A stretch of 31,289 bases of DNA, from contig CBINDO010000067.1 in assembly GCA_966249405.1 (NCBI GenBank), positions 1-31,289 of the forward strand, given 5' to 3'. The DNA comes from SZUA-265 sp966249405 (GTDB lineage Bacteria > Myxococcota_A > Polyangia > Polyangiales > Polyangiaceae). The position numbers were made by a program, and so were the translations under genes. Under the pieces are notes generated by a model. The model ran no database searches. It had not been told where the DNA came from and saw only the letters and a list, made by a program, of their open reading frames with translations. Of this stretch, positions 7,956 through 15,392 are shown one piece after another (within the stretch, counting starts at the first letter, position 1; each line of letters begins with the position of its first letter).

Positions 7956-7973
7956 GGGCCCGCCAACGGGCCC
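7956..7973 (+). promoter_or_regulatory. Hairpin just upstream of the glycosyltransferase start
   Basis: GGGCCCG and CGGGCCC form a 7-bp all-GC stem around the loop CCAA, followed directly by an overlapping CCCCGGGG palindrome. It ends 18 bases before ATG 7992, which has no recognisable ribosome site. In the mRNA leader it could restrict translation, or it could end upstream transcription. Confidence 0.4.
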
Positions 7974-7991
7974 CGGGGTCCGTAGTCCCCA

Positions 7992-9557
7992 ATGATCGAC
8001 ACAACGACATCAGAGTCGGCTCTCAACTCCAGGGCGCGGACAAACAATTCCCGCAGCCTCGACCGGCTGTTGTTGTGGGGGACGCTGCTCACCGTTTTCG
8101 CGATCCGCGTCGCTTACCTCAAGCCCATCCAAAATTTCGACGCGCAGGCCAAGTGGACGTTCGTGCGCCAGTGGTTGGAGGACGGTCACCTGCCACATGC
8201 CGCGCGGGCGTTCACACATCACCATGCACGGTGGGCCATCAACTTGCCGATCGCCGCCACACAGCTGGTCTTCGGCCAGTCGGTGGTGGGCTACTACTTT
8301 CTGGTCTTGTGCGTGGGACTCGCGCAAGCCGTGCTCGCGTTTCGCGTCGGGTCGTCCGTTGCTGGGCCGTGGGTTGGGGCGCTGGCGACGCTGGCATACA
8401 GCGCGATGCCAAAGATGGGTTACTTGGGAAGCCAGCTGATGCCGGAGTGTTTCGAGTCCACTTACGTGCTCGGTGCCTTGTACGGGTTGCAACGCGCCGA
8501 GCTCGCGTCTCGAGCGCCGGCGATCTCGGACAACCGCCAAGTGCAGAAGTGGCTGGTGTCCGTCGTCGTCTTCATGATCCTGGGTTGGCTGACGCGAGAG
8601 ACGTTCCTCTTCTTCATCCCGGGTCTGCTGCTGGTGGCGTGGAGCAACCACCGCACGCTGCGGGTCCCCGTCGTGCTCGGAGCTGGATTCGCATCCTTTG
8701 TGGCCCTCGAGACGCTCGCTTACCGCCTGAAGTACGGGTTCCCTGCGGGTCGTCTCACGATCGTCCAGAGCCACCACTTCGGCAGCGGTAGGATCCGCAA
8801 GCCGATCACCTCACCGTTGCAGCTCCTCGAGCGTTACGCTGATCTGCCGGCAGTCTTCGACGTCTTGTTCTTCGGGGCGTTGCTGGCCACGGTGTATTGG
8901 CTTTGGATGGCGCGTCGGCGGCTGCGTGAAGCGCTGCTGCAACCGCTCGGACAAGTGCTCTTGGTCGCGTGGTTGTCCTACTTCCTGCACACGTTTGGCC
9001 TGCGCAGCTTCGACCCGCCGCGTTTGATCCAGCCGCCGAATGACCGCTACCTCATGCCCGGGGCGCCGTTGCTTGCGATTGGGCTGTTCGCGATCTTGCG
9101 GAGCGTCCTCGGACATCGTCTCACGCCGCTGCCCCTAGGCATCCGCGTCGCTGCGTTTGCAGCCACGTTGGTTGGCGCTGTCATCGTCTCCGGGGTCGCG
9201 GGCAATCTGCACCGGTGGGGTCCGCCCTTGGCGCTCCAATACGAGAGTCAACTCCGCGCGGCGTTCGATGCCGGCACTCCGATCTTCGCCAAGCGCAAGC
9301 CTTGGCACACCCTCACCACAGCCTGCGCTTACCTGCGGGGCGACCAGCTCGACGCCGTCACTTACACGACGGTGACGGTGGGCAGACGCAAAGTGGGCGT
9401 AGTGCTGAACAAGCGCAGCAGGGCGTGGTCGAAGTACGTGAAGTTCGGCGCACTCTCGAGCCGGGGCATCGCCAAGTTGCGCAAGAGGTCAGCGCTCGAA
9501 GTGCAAGACACCGTTTACCTCCGGCCATCTAAGGCGCGTTTCCCCAGAAAGTGGTAA
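7992..9557 (+). CDS. Polytopic GT-C fold glycosyltransferase (ArnT/PMT-like, GT39/GT83 type)
   Basis: This is a 521-residue integral membrane protein with about nine to eleven hydrophobic helices, the first near residues 25-42 (LLLWGTLLTVFAIRVAYL). Right after it, in the first outside loop, is NFDAQAKW. An acidic residue at this place is the catalytic or metal site of GT-C enzymes, which transfer sugars from polyprenyl-phosphate donors. Further loops contain ARWAINLP and the motif WLTRETFLFFIPGLLL. The C-terminal ~110 residues are soluble and basic. No specific family could be named with certainty; glycosylation of a cell-envelope lipid or protein is the inferred role. The ATG at 7992 has no Shine-Dalgarno sequence and is preceded by a GC hairpin. 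The gene is monocistronic, ending in two hairpins between convergent genes. Confidence 0.72.
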   Translation: MIDTTTSESALNSRARTNNSRSLDRLLLWGTLLTVFAIRVAYLKPIQNFDAQAKWTFVRQWLEDGHLPHAARAFTHHHARWAINLPIAATQLVFGQSVVGYYFLVLCVGLAQAVLAFRVGSSVAGPWVGALATLAYSAMPKMGYLGSQLMPECFESTYVLGALYGLQRAELASRAPAISDNRQVQKWLVSVVVFMILGWLTRETFLFFIPGLLLVAWSNHRTLRVPVVLGAGFASFVALETLAYRLKYGFPAGRLTIVQSHHFGSGRIRKPITSPLQLLERYADLPAVFDVLFFGALLATVYWLWMARRRLREALLQPLGQVLLVAWLSYFLHTFGLRSFDPPRLIQPPNDRYLMPGAPLLAIGLFAILRSVLGHRLTPLPLGIRVAAFAATLVGAVIVSGVAGNLHRWGPPLALQYESQLRAAFDAGTPIFAKRKPWHTLTTACAYLRGDQLDAVTYTTVTVGRRKVGVVLNKRSRAWSKYVKFGALSSRGIAKLRKRSALEVQDTVYLRPSKARFPRKW

Positions 9558-9642
9558 CCGAGCGCTGGGTTAATCCTCGGCTCCGCGAGCGGCTCCCGGT
9601 AGATGCACGCGACGACCGCACGCAGGTGCGCACACCCAAAAC

Positions 9643-9682
9643 ACGAGCGGCGAAGCGCCCATCGAGGTGCTTCGCCGCTCGT
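9643..9682. terminator. 14-bp perfect inverted repeat, bidirectional terminator candidate
   Basis: ACGAGCGGCGAAGC (9643-9656) is perfectly repeated in inverse at 9669-9682, with a 12-base loop. It lies 85 bases after the glycosyltransferase stop and between convergent genes. There is no U-run on either side, as is common in high-GC genomes. Confidence 0.65.
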
Positions 9683-9753
9683 ATGCCGTGCTCGGCCAGA
9701 ACCCGATCCAAAGCCAGTCGCCAGAGCGAACAACGCCCACCCGGCCCAGCTCG

Positions 9754-9783
9754 CAGAGTTCGGTTCAACCGAACCGAACTCTG
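9754..9783. terminator. 13-bp perfect inverted repeat, bidirectional terminator candidate
   Basis: CAGAGTTCGGTTC (9754-9766), loop AACC, and the exact inverse 9771-9783 form a tight hairpin. It sits 10 bases beyond the stop codon of the Bor-like gene ending at 9794, so it is best placed to end that operon. It may also back up termination of the glycosyltransferase transcript. Confidence 0.7.
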
Positions 9784-9793
9784 GGGTCAAGCG

Positions 9794-10207
9794 TCACTCG
9801 GTCGCTTCTTCCGCTTCACCACTTGGTTCATCACCCGCGGCTTCCGGCTCTTCGTCGGCGGCCGGTTCTGCGGCGGGTTCCGGCTCTGCAGCGCCGCCAG
9901 CTGCACAACGAATGGTAACCGACTGCGGGTTGTAGATACCGGAGGTTATGCCATCGACCAAGCCGTTGACGAACGAGGTCTCCGTCGTGATCTCGGACCA
10001 GCCATTCGGGCATACCTCCGACAGATCGTACGGACCGCTCAGCTCCGCGATGCCCCAAACCACACCGCTGTGCCATTTGCCGTCGTATTCCGCCGTCGCG
10101 TCTACCGGCGGCTTACCGGAGCGTACGGTCGTCGTGTAACACCCGGAGGCGAGCACGAGCGCCGACACGGCCAGCGCACCCAATTTCGAAACACTCAGCC
10201 TGTTCAT
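9794..10207 (-). CDS. Bor-family outer-membrane lipoprotein with acidic tail
   Basis: The product is a 137-residue lipoprotein. The signal peptide ends in the lipobox LASGC with Cys23. The segment ETSFVNGLVDGITSGIYNPQSVTIRCA matches the core of lambda Bor / Iss (FVNGLLGFITLGIYTP in Bor). The last ~30 residues are a Glu/Ala/Pro tail absent from Bor. The start is ATG 10207 with a strong GGGAGGTG site. It overlaps the upstream gene as ATGA, so the two are translationally coupled. Bor/Iss proteins are known as host serum-resistance lipoproteins in enterobacteria; that role need not hold in a soil bacterium. The gene is the second of a tandem pair of diverged paralogues. Confidence 0.82.
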   Translation of the reverse strand: MNRLSVSKLGALAVSALVLASGCYTTTVRSGKPPVDATAEYDGKWHSGVVWGIAELSGPYDLSEVCPNGWSEITTETSFVNGLVDGITSGIYNPQSVTIRCAAGGAAEPEPAAEPAADEEPEAAGDEPSGEAEEATE

Positions 10208-10692
10208 AGCGCACCTCCCTGAACGGAAAGACTCCAACCGCGTTCACCTACGGATGCGATCTCCACGGGCCGAACGTCGCCTCCACTGACCAATTGGCCT
10301 TGTACGGGCCGGCCTGACTCGTCTACTTCGAGCTCCAGACGGCGCGCCTCCTGTTGCAGTGCGCCTTGCGGAGCACTCGCGGCACCACCCTTGGCGCAAG
10401 TGACGTACACCTTGCGCGGCGTGTAAATACCGAGCGTGATAGCGCCGACGAACCCGGTACCGAAGTTACCCCCGGTGCGGACGACCGCCGCATCACCATC
10501 CGGACAGAATTCCTTCACGTCGATCTCCTCGGTGCCGATGAGACCGTACAGGAAGAACGTCGTCCATTGTTCGTGTTCTTCGCCTCTGACTGCCTTGGCA
10601 TCGCGAATGAACGTTGCCTTGTAACAGCCACTGAGGCCCAGACAGACCAGCGCTGCAGTAGCAGCGCGAACCCATGAGCGTTGCTTGTTCAT
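10204..10692 (-). CDS. Bor-family lipoprotein, paralogue upstream
   Basis: This is a 162-residue lipoprotein with signal peptide and lipobox LGLSGC, lipidated Cys23. TGFVGAITLGIYTPRKVYVTCAKG (about residues 78-101) is an even closer match to the Bor core than its neighbour. Upstream, FFLYGLIGTEEIDVKEFCPDG matches the Bor segment before the conserved Cys. A ~60-residue C-terminal extension (QGALQQEARRLELEVDESGR and on) is not part of Bor. ATG 10692 has no ribosome site but a TATAGC hexamer ends 8 bases before it, suggesting a leaderless mRNA. The stop codon overlaps the start of the second Bor-like gene. Confidence 0.82.
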   Translation of the reverse strand: MNKQRSWVRAATAALVCLGLSGCYKATFIRDAKAVRGEEHEQWTTFFLYGLIGTEEIDVKEFCPDGDAAVVRTGGNFGTGFVGAITLGIYTPRKVYVTCAKGGAASAPQGALQQEARRLELEVDESGRPVQGQLVSGGDVRPVEIASVGERGWSLSVQGGAL

Positions 10693-10700
10693 GAGCGCAG

Positions 10701-10728
10701 GCTATAGATGAACGAACCATACTTGCAA
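10701..10728 (-). promoter_or_regulatory. Sigma-70-type promoter of the Bor-like pair
   Basis: On the minus strand, TTGCAA (10728-10723), a 16-base spacer and TATAGC (10706-10701) form a -35/-10 pair. Eight bases separate the -10 from ATG 10692, so the transcript would start at or next to the start codon. No Shine-Dalgarno sequence is present. Confidence 0.55.
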
Positions 10729-10898
10729 GCGATGATTGTGGTGAACCGGCGATATTTGCAAAGTGCGAACTAGTTTCGACATTCTCGTTCGCGGCAAGGA
10801 AGGTTTCGCCGGGTCGCGCGTATATCGCGCGCTCAATCGGCGCTGGCGCCCAATATTTCGCGTTTCCTTCCGCTGCCAGCGCTAACCAAAAACGCGCA

Positions 10899-10927
10899 AA
10901 GCCCACCACGGTGACCGTGATGGGCTT
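10899..10927 (-). terminator. Rho-independent terminator of the beta-propeller gene
   Basis: A 29-base nearly perfect dyad (one mismatch) built on AAGCCCA...TGGGCTT lies 27 bases past the stop codon at 10955. Read on the minus strand it is followed by TTTGCGCGTTTTT, giving a stem plus U-rich tail. Confidence 0.75.
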
Positions 10928-10954
10928 CGAACGCCGACCGCCTCGTGTCGAACG

Positions 10955-11884
10955 TCAGTCGCGCGTATCGACACGCACGACGTCGTATGTCGTCTCGGGT
11001 GTCGCCGGTGTCGAGAAGCGTGCGTTGACCGCATACAGTGAGTGGCCGACGCGAGCGATCGTCGTGGGCACGTCGAAGTCATCGTCGAGCAGCGTGTCGA
11101 CCAACGTGCCGGAGGACAGATCGCGTGACAGACGGACGACCGCGACTTGGTTGGAGAAGTTCTGAACGACGTACAACTTGCACCCGTCGAGCAACAGGCC
11201 GTCGCCGTTGGACGCGGCATCACCCTCGACGTCGATCAGCGTCGCTTCTCCCGTCGCGGCATCGACGCGGTACAACACGCCGAGCGTGCTGTGGACGACA
11301 ATCAGCCACTTGCCGTCGTCGCTGGCCACGATGCCGTTGCTGTTGAACTCCCCGGGCAGGAACTCGTAGTCGCCGCTCAGCGGCAGCGTCTCGAGCTCCC
11401 CCGCGATTTCCCCATTGGGTCGAAGTGGCAGCCGGTACAACACGGGCAGGAACGAATCGGTGAAGTACACCGCACGCCGCGTCACGACCATGTCGTTGAC
11501 GAAAGAGCTCGGATCTTCGCTCGCCTGAAACTCGGCGACGTCCGCGCCCGTGTCGGCATCGTAGACGAAAACTCGACCCGTCGGGCCGCCGGCGACGTAG
11601 ATGTTGTCGGTGCGGCGGTCTCGCTTCAAACCAATGGCCGCGCGCCCTGTTTGCGGCTCGACGAGTATCTCACCGTCTCCACTACGGGGATCGACGCGAT
11701 AAATCGCGCCCGTCGGGATGGAGCCGACGAGCAGCGTCCCACCCGGTCCAGACGCGATACCCTCGGGTTGAAAGCCCGCGGGGAGCGGAATCGTCTCGGG
11801 CGGATGATGCGGTCTTGCTGGAGCAGCCTGAGTAGCGAAGAGCACCGACGCCGCGACTGCAGCCGATCGAACTAATGATGACAT
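10955..11884 (-). CDS. Secreted SMP-30/gluconolactonase-like beta-propeller protein
   Basis: This is a 309-residue protein with an N-terminal signal peptide (SSLVRSAAVAASVLFATQA, cleavage near AQA-AP). The mature part has repeated blades such as GFQPEGIASGPGGTLLVGS, GAIYRVDPRSGDGEIL, SFVNDMVVTRRAVYFTDS, NGIVASDDGKWLIVVHS and NGDGLLLDGCKLYVVQN, the pattern of six-bladed SMP-30/NHL propellers. Asn and Asp in the SFVNDM and NGDGL segments sit where metal ligands occur in SMP-30 lactonases, but activity cannot be assured. The start is ATG 11884, nine bases after GAGGAGG; a longer frame to 11911 begins before that site. The gene appears monocistronic with its own terminator. Extracellular or periplasmic location is inferred from the signal peptide. 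Confidence 0.78.
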   Translation of the reverse strand: MSSLVRSAAVAASVLFATQAAPARPHHPPETIPLPAGFQPEGIASGPGGTLLVGSIPTGAIYRVDPRSGDGEILVEPQTGRAAIGLKRDRRTDNIYVAGGPTGRVFVYDADTGADVAEFQASEDPSSFVNDMVVTRRAVYFTDSFLPVLYRLPLRPNGEIAGELETLPLSGDYEFLPGEFNSNGIVASDDGKWLIVVHSTLGVLYRVDAATGEATLIDVEGDAASNGDGLLLDGCKLYVVQNFSNQVAVVRLSRDLSSGTLVDTLLDDDFDVPTTIARVGHSLYAVNARFSTPATPETTYDVVRVDTRD

Positions 11885-12196
11885 GATCGTGAACCTCCTC
11901 GACGCTCTCATTAAGCCCCCGCGCCAGCAACGCCAGGGTAGAGTGCATCGCTGCCTCCATTCTGCGCTCGATTGGCCCGCGAGGACCGGCCCGTTGGGAC
12001 CAGTTCCGACATGTTTCGACCGCGCCTACGGCGCGAGGTGCCTGCGCGGGTTCGCTAATTGCATGCACCGCAGCCCCTCCCCCCAAAGGTCCGGCAGATG
12101 CCGCAGCAAGGTGTTCGCAAGCCCGAGCCAGCGCGGTGGACGGCGTTCACCTGGGCCACCAAAGACGCGGCAGGGGGCGCCCGACGGCGACCGAGC
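11885..12196. other. Intergenic region between argG end and beta-propeller start
   Basis: It holds the ribosome site of the beta-propeller gene and presumably its promoter. A frame starting at the ATG at about 11957 (minus), after a GGAGG, overlaps the propeller start out of frame. It could be an upstream open frame, but its later part looks like a shadow. Nothing else was recognised. Confidence 0.4.
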
Positions 12197-12228
12197 GCTC
12201 AGCCGCACCGTCACTGGTCCGGCTGAGC
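12197..12228 (-). terminator. Terminator hairpin after argG
   Basis: GCTCAGCCG (12197-12205) and CGGCTGAGC (12220-12228) pair perfectly, and ACC/GGT inside the loop extend the structure. It begins 12 bases beyond the argG stop codon. No U-run follows. Confidence 0.6.
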
Positions 12229-12240
12229 CCGGCGCAGGCG

Positions 12241-13596
12241 TCAGCTTTTCGTCTTGTCGCTCGCGGGTCCGAGGACGCCCGCGAGCTCCTCGGTGGCGCC
12301 GCGCAACCGCGGCACGCTGTTCAGGTGGTGGACGAGCAGGTCCCGGTTGTCCGTCACGCTGAGATTCTGCAGCTCGAGCGCGCCGATGCGGTCTTCGGGC
12401 AGGAACGGCGCGTCCTCGACGCGCTCCATGCTCAACTTGTCCGGACCGTAGCTCATGTATTGAGCCTCGGTCTGCAGGATGGTGTAGTCGTCGCCGCGGC
12501 GCAGCTGGAGCGTCACCGCGCCGGTGACACTGGGAGCAAGCCAACGCGTGAGGCCATCCTTGAGCAACATGGCTTCGGGATCGAACCACTTGCCCTCGTA
12601 GAGCAGACGACCCAGCTTGCGGCCCAGCGTGAAGTAGGAATCGAGGGTGTTCTCGTTGTGGATGGCCGAAAGTAAACGCTCGTAGGCGATGTGGAACAGC
12701 GCCATACCGGGCGCCTCGTAGATGCCGCGGCTCTTGGCGTCGATGACACGGTTCTCGATTTGGTCACTCATGCCCAAACCGTGACGACCACCGACCTTGT
12801 TCGCCTCCAAGATCGCCTCGATCATGGAGTTGAAGTGGACGTTGTTGATGGCCACCGGGACGCCGTTCTGGAACTCGACCTTGACGGTTTCGGCTTCGAT
12901 CTTGGTCTCGGGCTTCCAGTGCGGCACGCCCATGATCGGCTGCACGATGTGCATGCTCGACGACAGGTGCTCCAGGTCTTTGGCCTCGTGGGTTGCGCCG
13001 AGGACGTTGGCGTCGGTGCTGTACGCCTTCTCCGTCGACATCGAGTACGGCAGACCCACGCTGTTCAGGTATTCGCTCATCTCTTTGCGGCCACCAAACG
13101 CGCTCACGAAGGCGTTGTCGAGCCACGGCTTGTAGATCTTGAGCTGCGGATTGGTGAGGATGCCGTAGCGATAGAAGCGCTGGATGTCGTTACCCTTGTG
13201 CGTGCTGCCATCCCCGAAGATGTGGACGTCGTCTTCCTTCATCGCGCGGATGATGTTCGTCGTCGTCACGGCGCGACCGAGCGGCGTCGTGTTGAAGTAC
13301 TTCTTGCCGCCCACGGACAGGTGAAATGCGCCACACTGAATCGCGACGATGCCCTCGCGGGCCATCGACTCCCGACAGTCGACCAAACGCGCCGCGACCG
13401 CGCCGTGTTTGCTCGCCACCGGCAAGATCTCCTTGGGGTCGGCCTCGTCCGGCTGGGCCAAGTCCGCGGTGTAAGTATACACCTGCATGCCCTGACGATG
13501 CAGCCACGCCACGGCGCAGCGCGTGTCCAAACCGCCAGAAAAGGCGATGCCGAGTTTTGTGCCCTTGGGTGGTAGCGACCGGTAGATGCGACTCAT
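12241..13596 (-). CDS. argG: Argininosuccinate synthase
   Basis: The enzyme joins citrulline and aspartate with ATP to make argininosuccinate, the penultimate step of arginine synthesis in the cytoplasm. The 451-residue length matches the E. coli-type (type 2, ~447 aa) subfamily rather than the ~400-residue type. The PP-loop is AFSGGLDTRCAV (residues 18-29). Highly conserved blocks include IQCGAFH, YFNTTPLGRAVT, GDGSTHKGNDIQRFYRYG, STDANVLGATHEAKDLEHL and GGRHGLGMSDQIENR. ATG 13596 is preceded by AGAGG with good spacing. It begins 15 bases after the upstream lipoprotein gene, so the two may be co-transcribed. argH and other arginine genes are not in the window. Lys/Ser-rich last residues differ from E. 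coli, as is common. Confidence 0.97.
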   Translation of the reverse strand: MSRIYRSLPPKGTKLGIAFSGGLDTRCAVAWLHRQGMQVYTYTADLAQPDEADPKEILPVASKHGAVAARLVDCRESMAREGIVAIQCGAFHLSVGGKKYFNTTPLGRAVTTTNIIRAMKEDDVHIFGDGSTHKGNDIQRFYRYGILTNPQLKIYKPWLDNAFVSAFGGRKEMSEYLNSVGLPYSMSTEKAYSTDANVLGATHEAKDLEHLSSSMHIVQPIMGVPHWKPETKIEAETVKVEFQNGVPVAINNVHFNSMIEAILEANKVGGRHGLGMSDQIENRVIDAKSRGIYEAPGMALFHIAYERLLSAIHNENTLDSYFTLGRKLGRLLYEGKWFDPEAMLLKDGLTRWLAPSVTGAVTLQLRRGDDYTILQTEAQYMSYGPDKLSMERVEDAPFLPEDRIGALELQNLSVTDNRDLLVHHLNSVPRLRGATEELAGVLGPASDKTKS

Positions 13597-13611
13597 GCGG
13601 CGCCTCTAGCA

Positions 13612-15105
13612 CTATTCTTTGCCCGGTAAAACCAAGTTGCGCGGCGGCCGAGCCTTGGCCCAATCCGTCAACACGGACAACAACTGGCACCCTGATGCGT
13701 CCCCGCAAATCTGCGATTTTGCTTGGTTTAGTGCCGTTAGCACGGTCTCCGTCGATTCGCCGCGCAAGCGCGCGCAGGCGACGTTGAGCGCCGTCCGGTT
13801 CTTGCCGCCGACGGTCTCTACGTCACTGACGAGTCCTCCCGGATCGCGACTGCAGGCTCGCTGCAACGACGCGGTGGCTTCGGTCGCGTTCGCGTCGAAG
13901 CCACCACCCGGCAACGAACGTCGGTAGAAGCGCGGGCCAACGATGCGTTCTGGGCACTTCCCGACGCCACAATTGAGCCCGAGCCACGCCAAGTACGGCC
14001 CATAATCGCCCAGGTCCGGACGCCCGTCGTTCTCGAGTTGCTCCGCCGCCGTGCCTCCAAGCGGGGCCACCCCGGCGGCCGCATACGGCACCACACGCCC
14101 GTTGTCGAACGTGAACACCATCGGCAGCTTGGCTGGTGGTTTGCGTGCCCCGAGTTCACCGCGTGCCAGCACGTCGTGCCGCAGGATCACCTCGGGCACG
14201 TCGTCGCCGTCGTAGTCGAACACCGAGACGTCCGCCATCGCCAGCTTACCCGGCGCGAACGCGACGGGACCCCAAGCCGTTTTTTGCTTTTTGCCGGCGG
14301 CGTCGACGTGCACGACGTTCAGCGTCAGGGACACTTCGCGTTCGACGCTGTCACCCGCCGCGCGGATGTCCGCCACCTCGAGCGCCCACGCGTGTTCACC
14401 TTCCACCTCGCAAGCACCCAACCTGGGAAAACGCTTCACGTCGAGGGCGCGCACGGGCCCCACCTTGGCTTCCCGGAGTTTGGCTATGCGGTCGTTCGTC
14501 TCACGGGCGAGCGCGTCGCAAGTTTCCGCCTGCGCCTTTGGCAGCACCCTCCGGAATCCGCCACCGGCGTTGTTCACCGCGAGCTCGAACTTGGCTTTGG
14601 CAAACTCCAACCCGACCAAGGCGCGCTTGCCGCGTTGCCACGGGAGCACGAACTGCAGCTGCCCGTCGGGCTGAGGTGCCAAACGCGCCTCGCCACCCAC
14701 GCCGCCCTCCTTGACGTCGGCCTGGACGAGCCTTCCACGTCCCTTGGTCTCGGCGTCGCAGGTTACCTGCACCCAGCCGTCCAGCTGTCGTCCCGTGCAC
14801 CCGGCCGCGTCGCTGCGCACCAACACGACGCTCTTGGCGGCCTCGAAGCTGGCGGGAGGCGTCGGGCTGACGCGGCTCGTCGGGCTTGCGGCGGTACCGA
14901 TGCTGCCCGCATTTCGTTCACCAGTTGCGGCGGTAAGCGCACTGCCAGACGCGCTGCCGGCCGTCGAGGCGCGAGCTCCGTCTGCATCGGATTTCTCTGA
15001 GCGTCCACAGGCCACGGCCACGGACACGGCCGTCAGCGCCGCCAGAGTGGCGCCTCGCCGGGCACATCGAACCCCCGCAAACCGTCCGGACGAACCACGA
15101 CTCAT
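13612..15105 (-). CDS. Large secreted lipoprotein of unknown function
   Basis: The predicted protein has 497 residues. The N-terminus MSRGSSGRFAGVRCARRG leads into a hydrophobic stretch and the lipobox VAVAC with Cys33. It is followed by a Ser/Ala/Thr-rich linker to about residue 85. One segment, VSVFDYDGDDVPEVILRHD, is a DxDxDxxPE motif like calcium-binding FG-GAP or dockerin loops. Several conserved-looking Cys pairs (CGVGKCPERI, CSRDPG, CGDASGC) suggest disulfides. No family was recognised. The frame is open back to 15300, but the signal peptide marks ATG 15105 as the start. There is no ribosome site; TATGCG lies 6 bases upstream inside an inverted repeat. Myxobacterial envelope lipoproteins of this kind are common; function is unknown. 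Confidence 0.8.
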   Translation of the reverse strand: MSRGSSGRFAGVRCARRGATLAALTAVSVAVACGRSEKSDADGARASTAGSASGSALTAATGERNAGSIGTAASPTSRVSPTPPASFEAAKSVVLVRSDAAGCTGRQLDGWVQVTCDAETKGRGRLVQADVKEGGVGGEARLAPQPDGQLQFVLPWQRGKRALVGLEFAKAKFELAVNNAGGGFRRVLPKAQAETCDALARETNDRIAKLREAKVGPVRALDVKRFPRLGACEVEGEHAWALEVADIRAAGDSVEREVSLTLNVVHVDAAGKKQKTAWGPVAFAPGKLAMADVSVFDYDGDDVPEVILRHDVLARGELGARKPPAKLPMVFTFDNGRVVPYAAAGVAPLGGTAAEQLENDGRPDLGDYGPYLAWLGLNCGVGKCPERIVGPRFYRRSLPGGGFDANATEATASLQRACSRDPGGLVSDVETVGGKNRTALNVACARLRGESTETVLTALNQAKSQICGDASGCQLLSVLTDWAKARPPRNLVLPGKE

Positions 15106-15106
15106 C

Positions 15107-15125
15107 GCCGCCGCATATCGGCGGC
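15107..15125 (-). promoter_or_regulatory. Inverted repeat with -10-like TATGCG at the lipoprotein start
   Basis: GCCGCCG (15107-15113), CATAT, CGGCGGC (15119-15125) is a 7-bp perfect dyad directly before ATG 15105. On the minus strand TATGCG (15117-15112) ends 6 bases before the ATG. It could be a promoter with overlapping operator, or a leader hairpin covering a weak GGCGGCG ribosome site. Confidence 0.4.
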
Positions 15126-15392
15126 TCGGTCGCGACGCAAGCCACGTCGTGTGCTCGGCAAGGTTCGGCCCGCGAGACGTGTTCGTCCACTCTCGGGGGT
15201 GGGCCCAGCGCCCGCGCGTCGGGTCGCGGCTCCCGCCCACCGCGTGGCACTGCGATCCGCTGGCGTCACCGCGGCGCCCAAACGAGACGACTTGGCTCAC
15301 CTGGTTTTCGAGGCTGGTCGCAATTTGGCAAGGTCCTGCCCGCGCCTACGATTCCTGGGCCAAAGCCCCAGGGGTGACGCATAGCGCAAAAC

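Larger units (their letters stand above)
7232..7991. other. Long divergent intergenic region, 760 bp
   Basis: It separates the minus-strand polyketide operon from the plus-strand glycosyltransferase gene, so it must hold both promoters. Seen within it are the sigma-54-like site (7279-7295), a copy of a dispersed 34-base motif (7630-7663), a 16-base perfect palindrome (7886-7901) and a hairpin just before the glycosyltransferase start (7956-7973). Open frames across it are rich in Arg/Ser/Pro, lack family resemblance and are read as shadows. An enhancer site for the sigma-54-like promoter could lie here but was not identified. Confidence 0.55.

Noticed and set aside
7376..8791. 471-codon plus-strand frame across the intergenic region and glycosyltransferase gene
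   Set aside because: Half overlaps the glycosyltransferase gene in another frame; the protein is Arg/Pro/Ser-rich without any domain.
11682..11957. Out-of-frame ORF with GGAGG overlapping the beta-propeller start
   Set aside because: Apart from a good ribosome site its sequence is the shadow of the propeller gene; kept only as a possible upstream open frame.
12691..13575. 294-codon plus-strand frame opposite argG
   Set aside because: It is the antisense shadow of argG, rich in His/Val/Arg, with no ribosome site or family.
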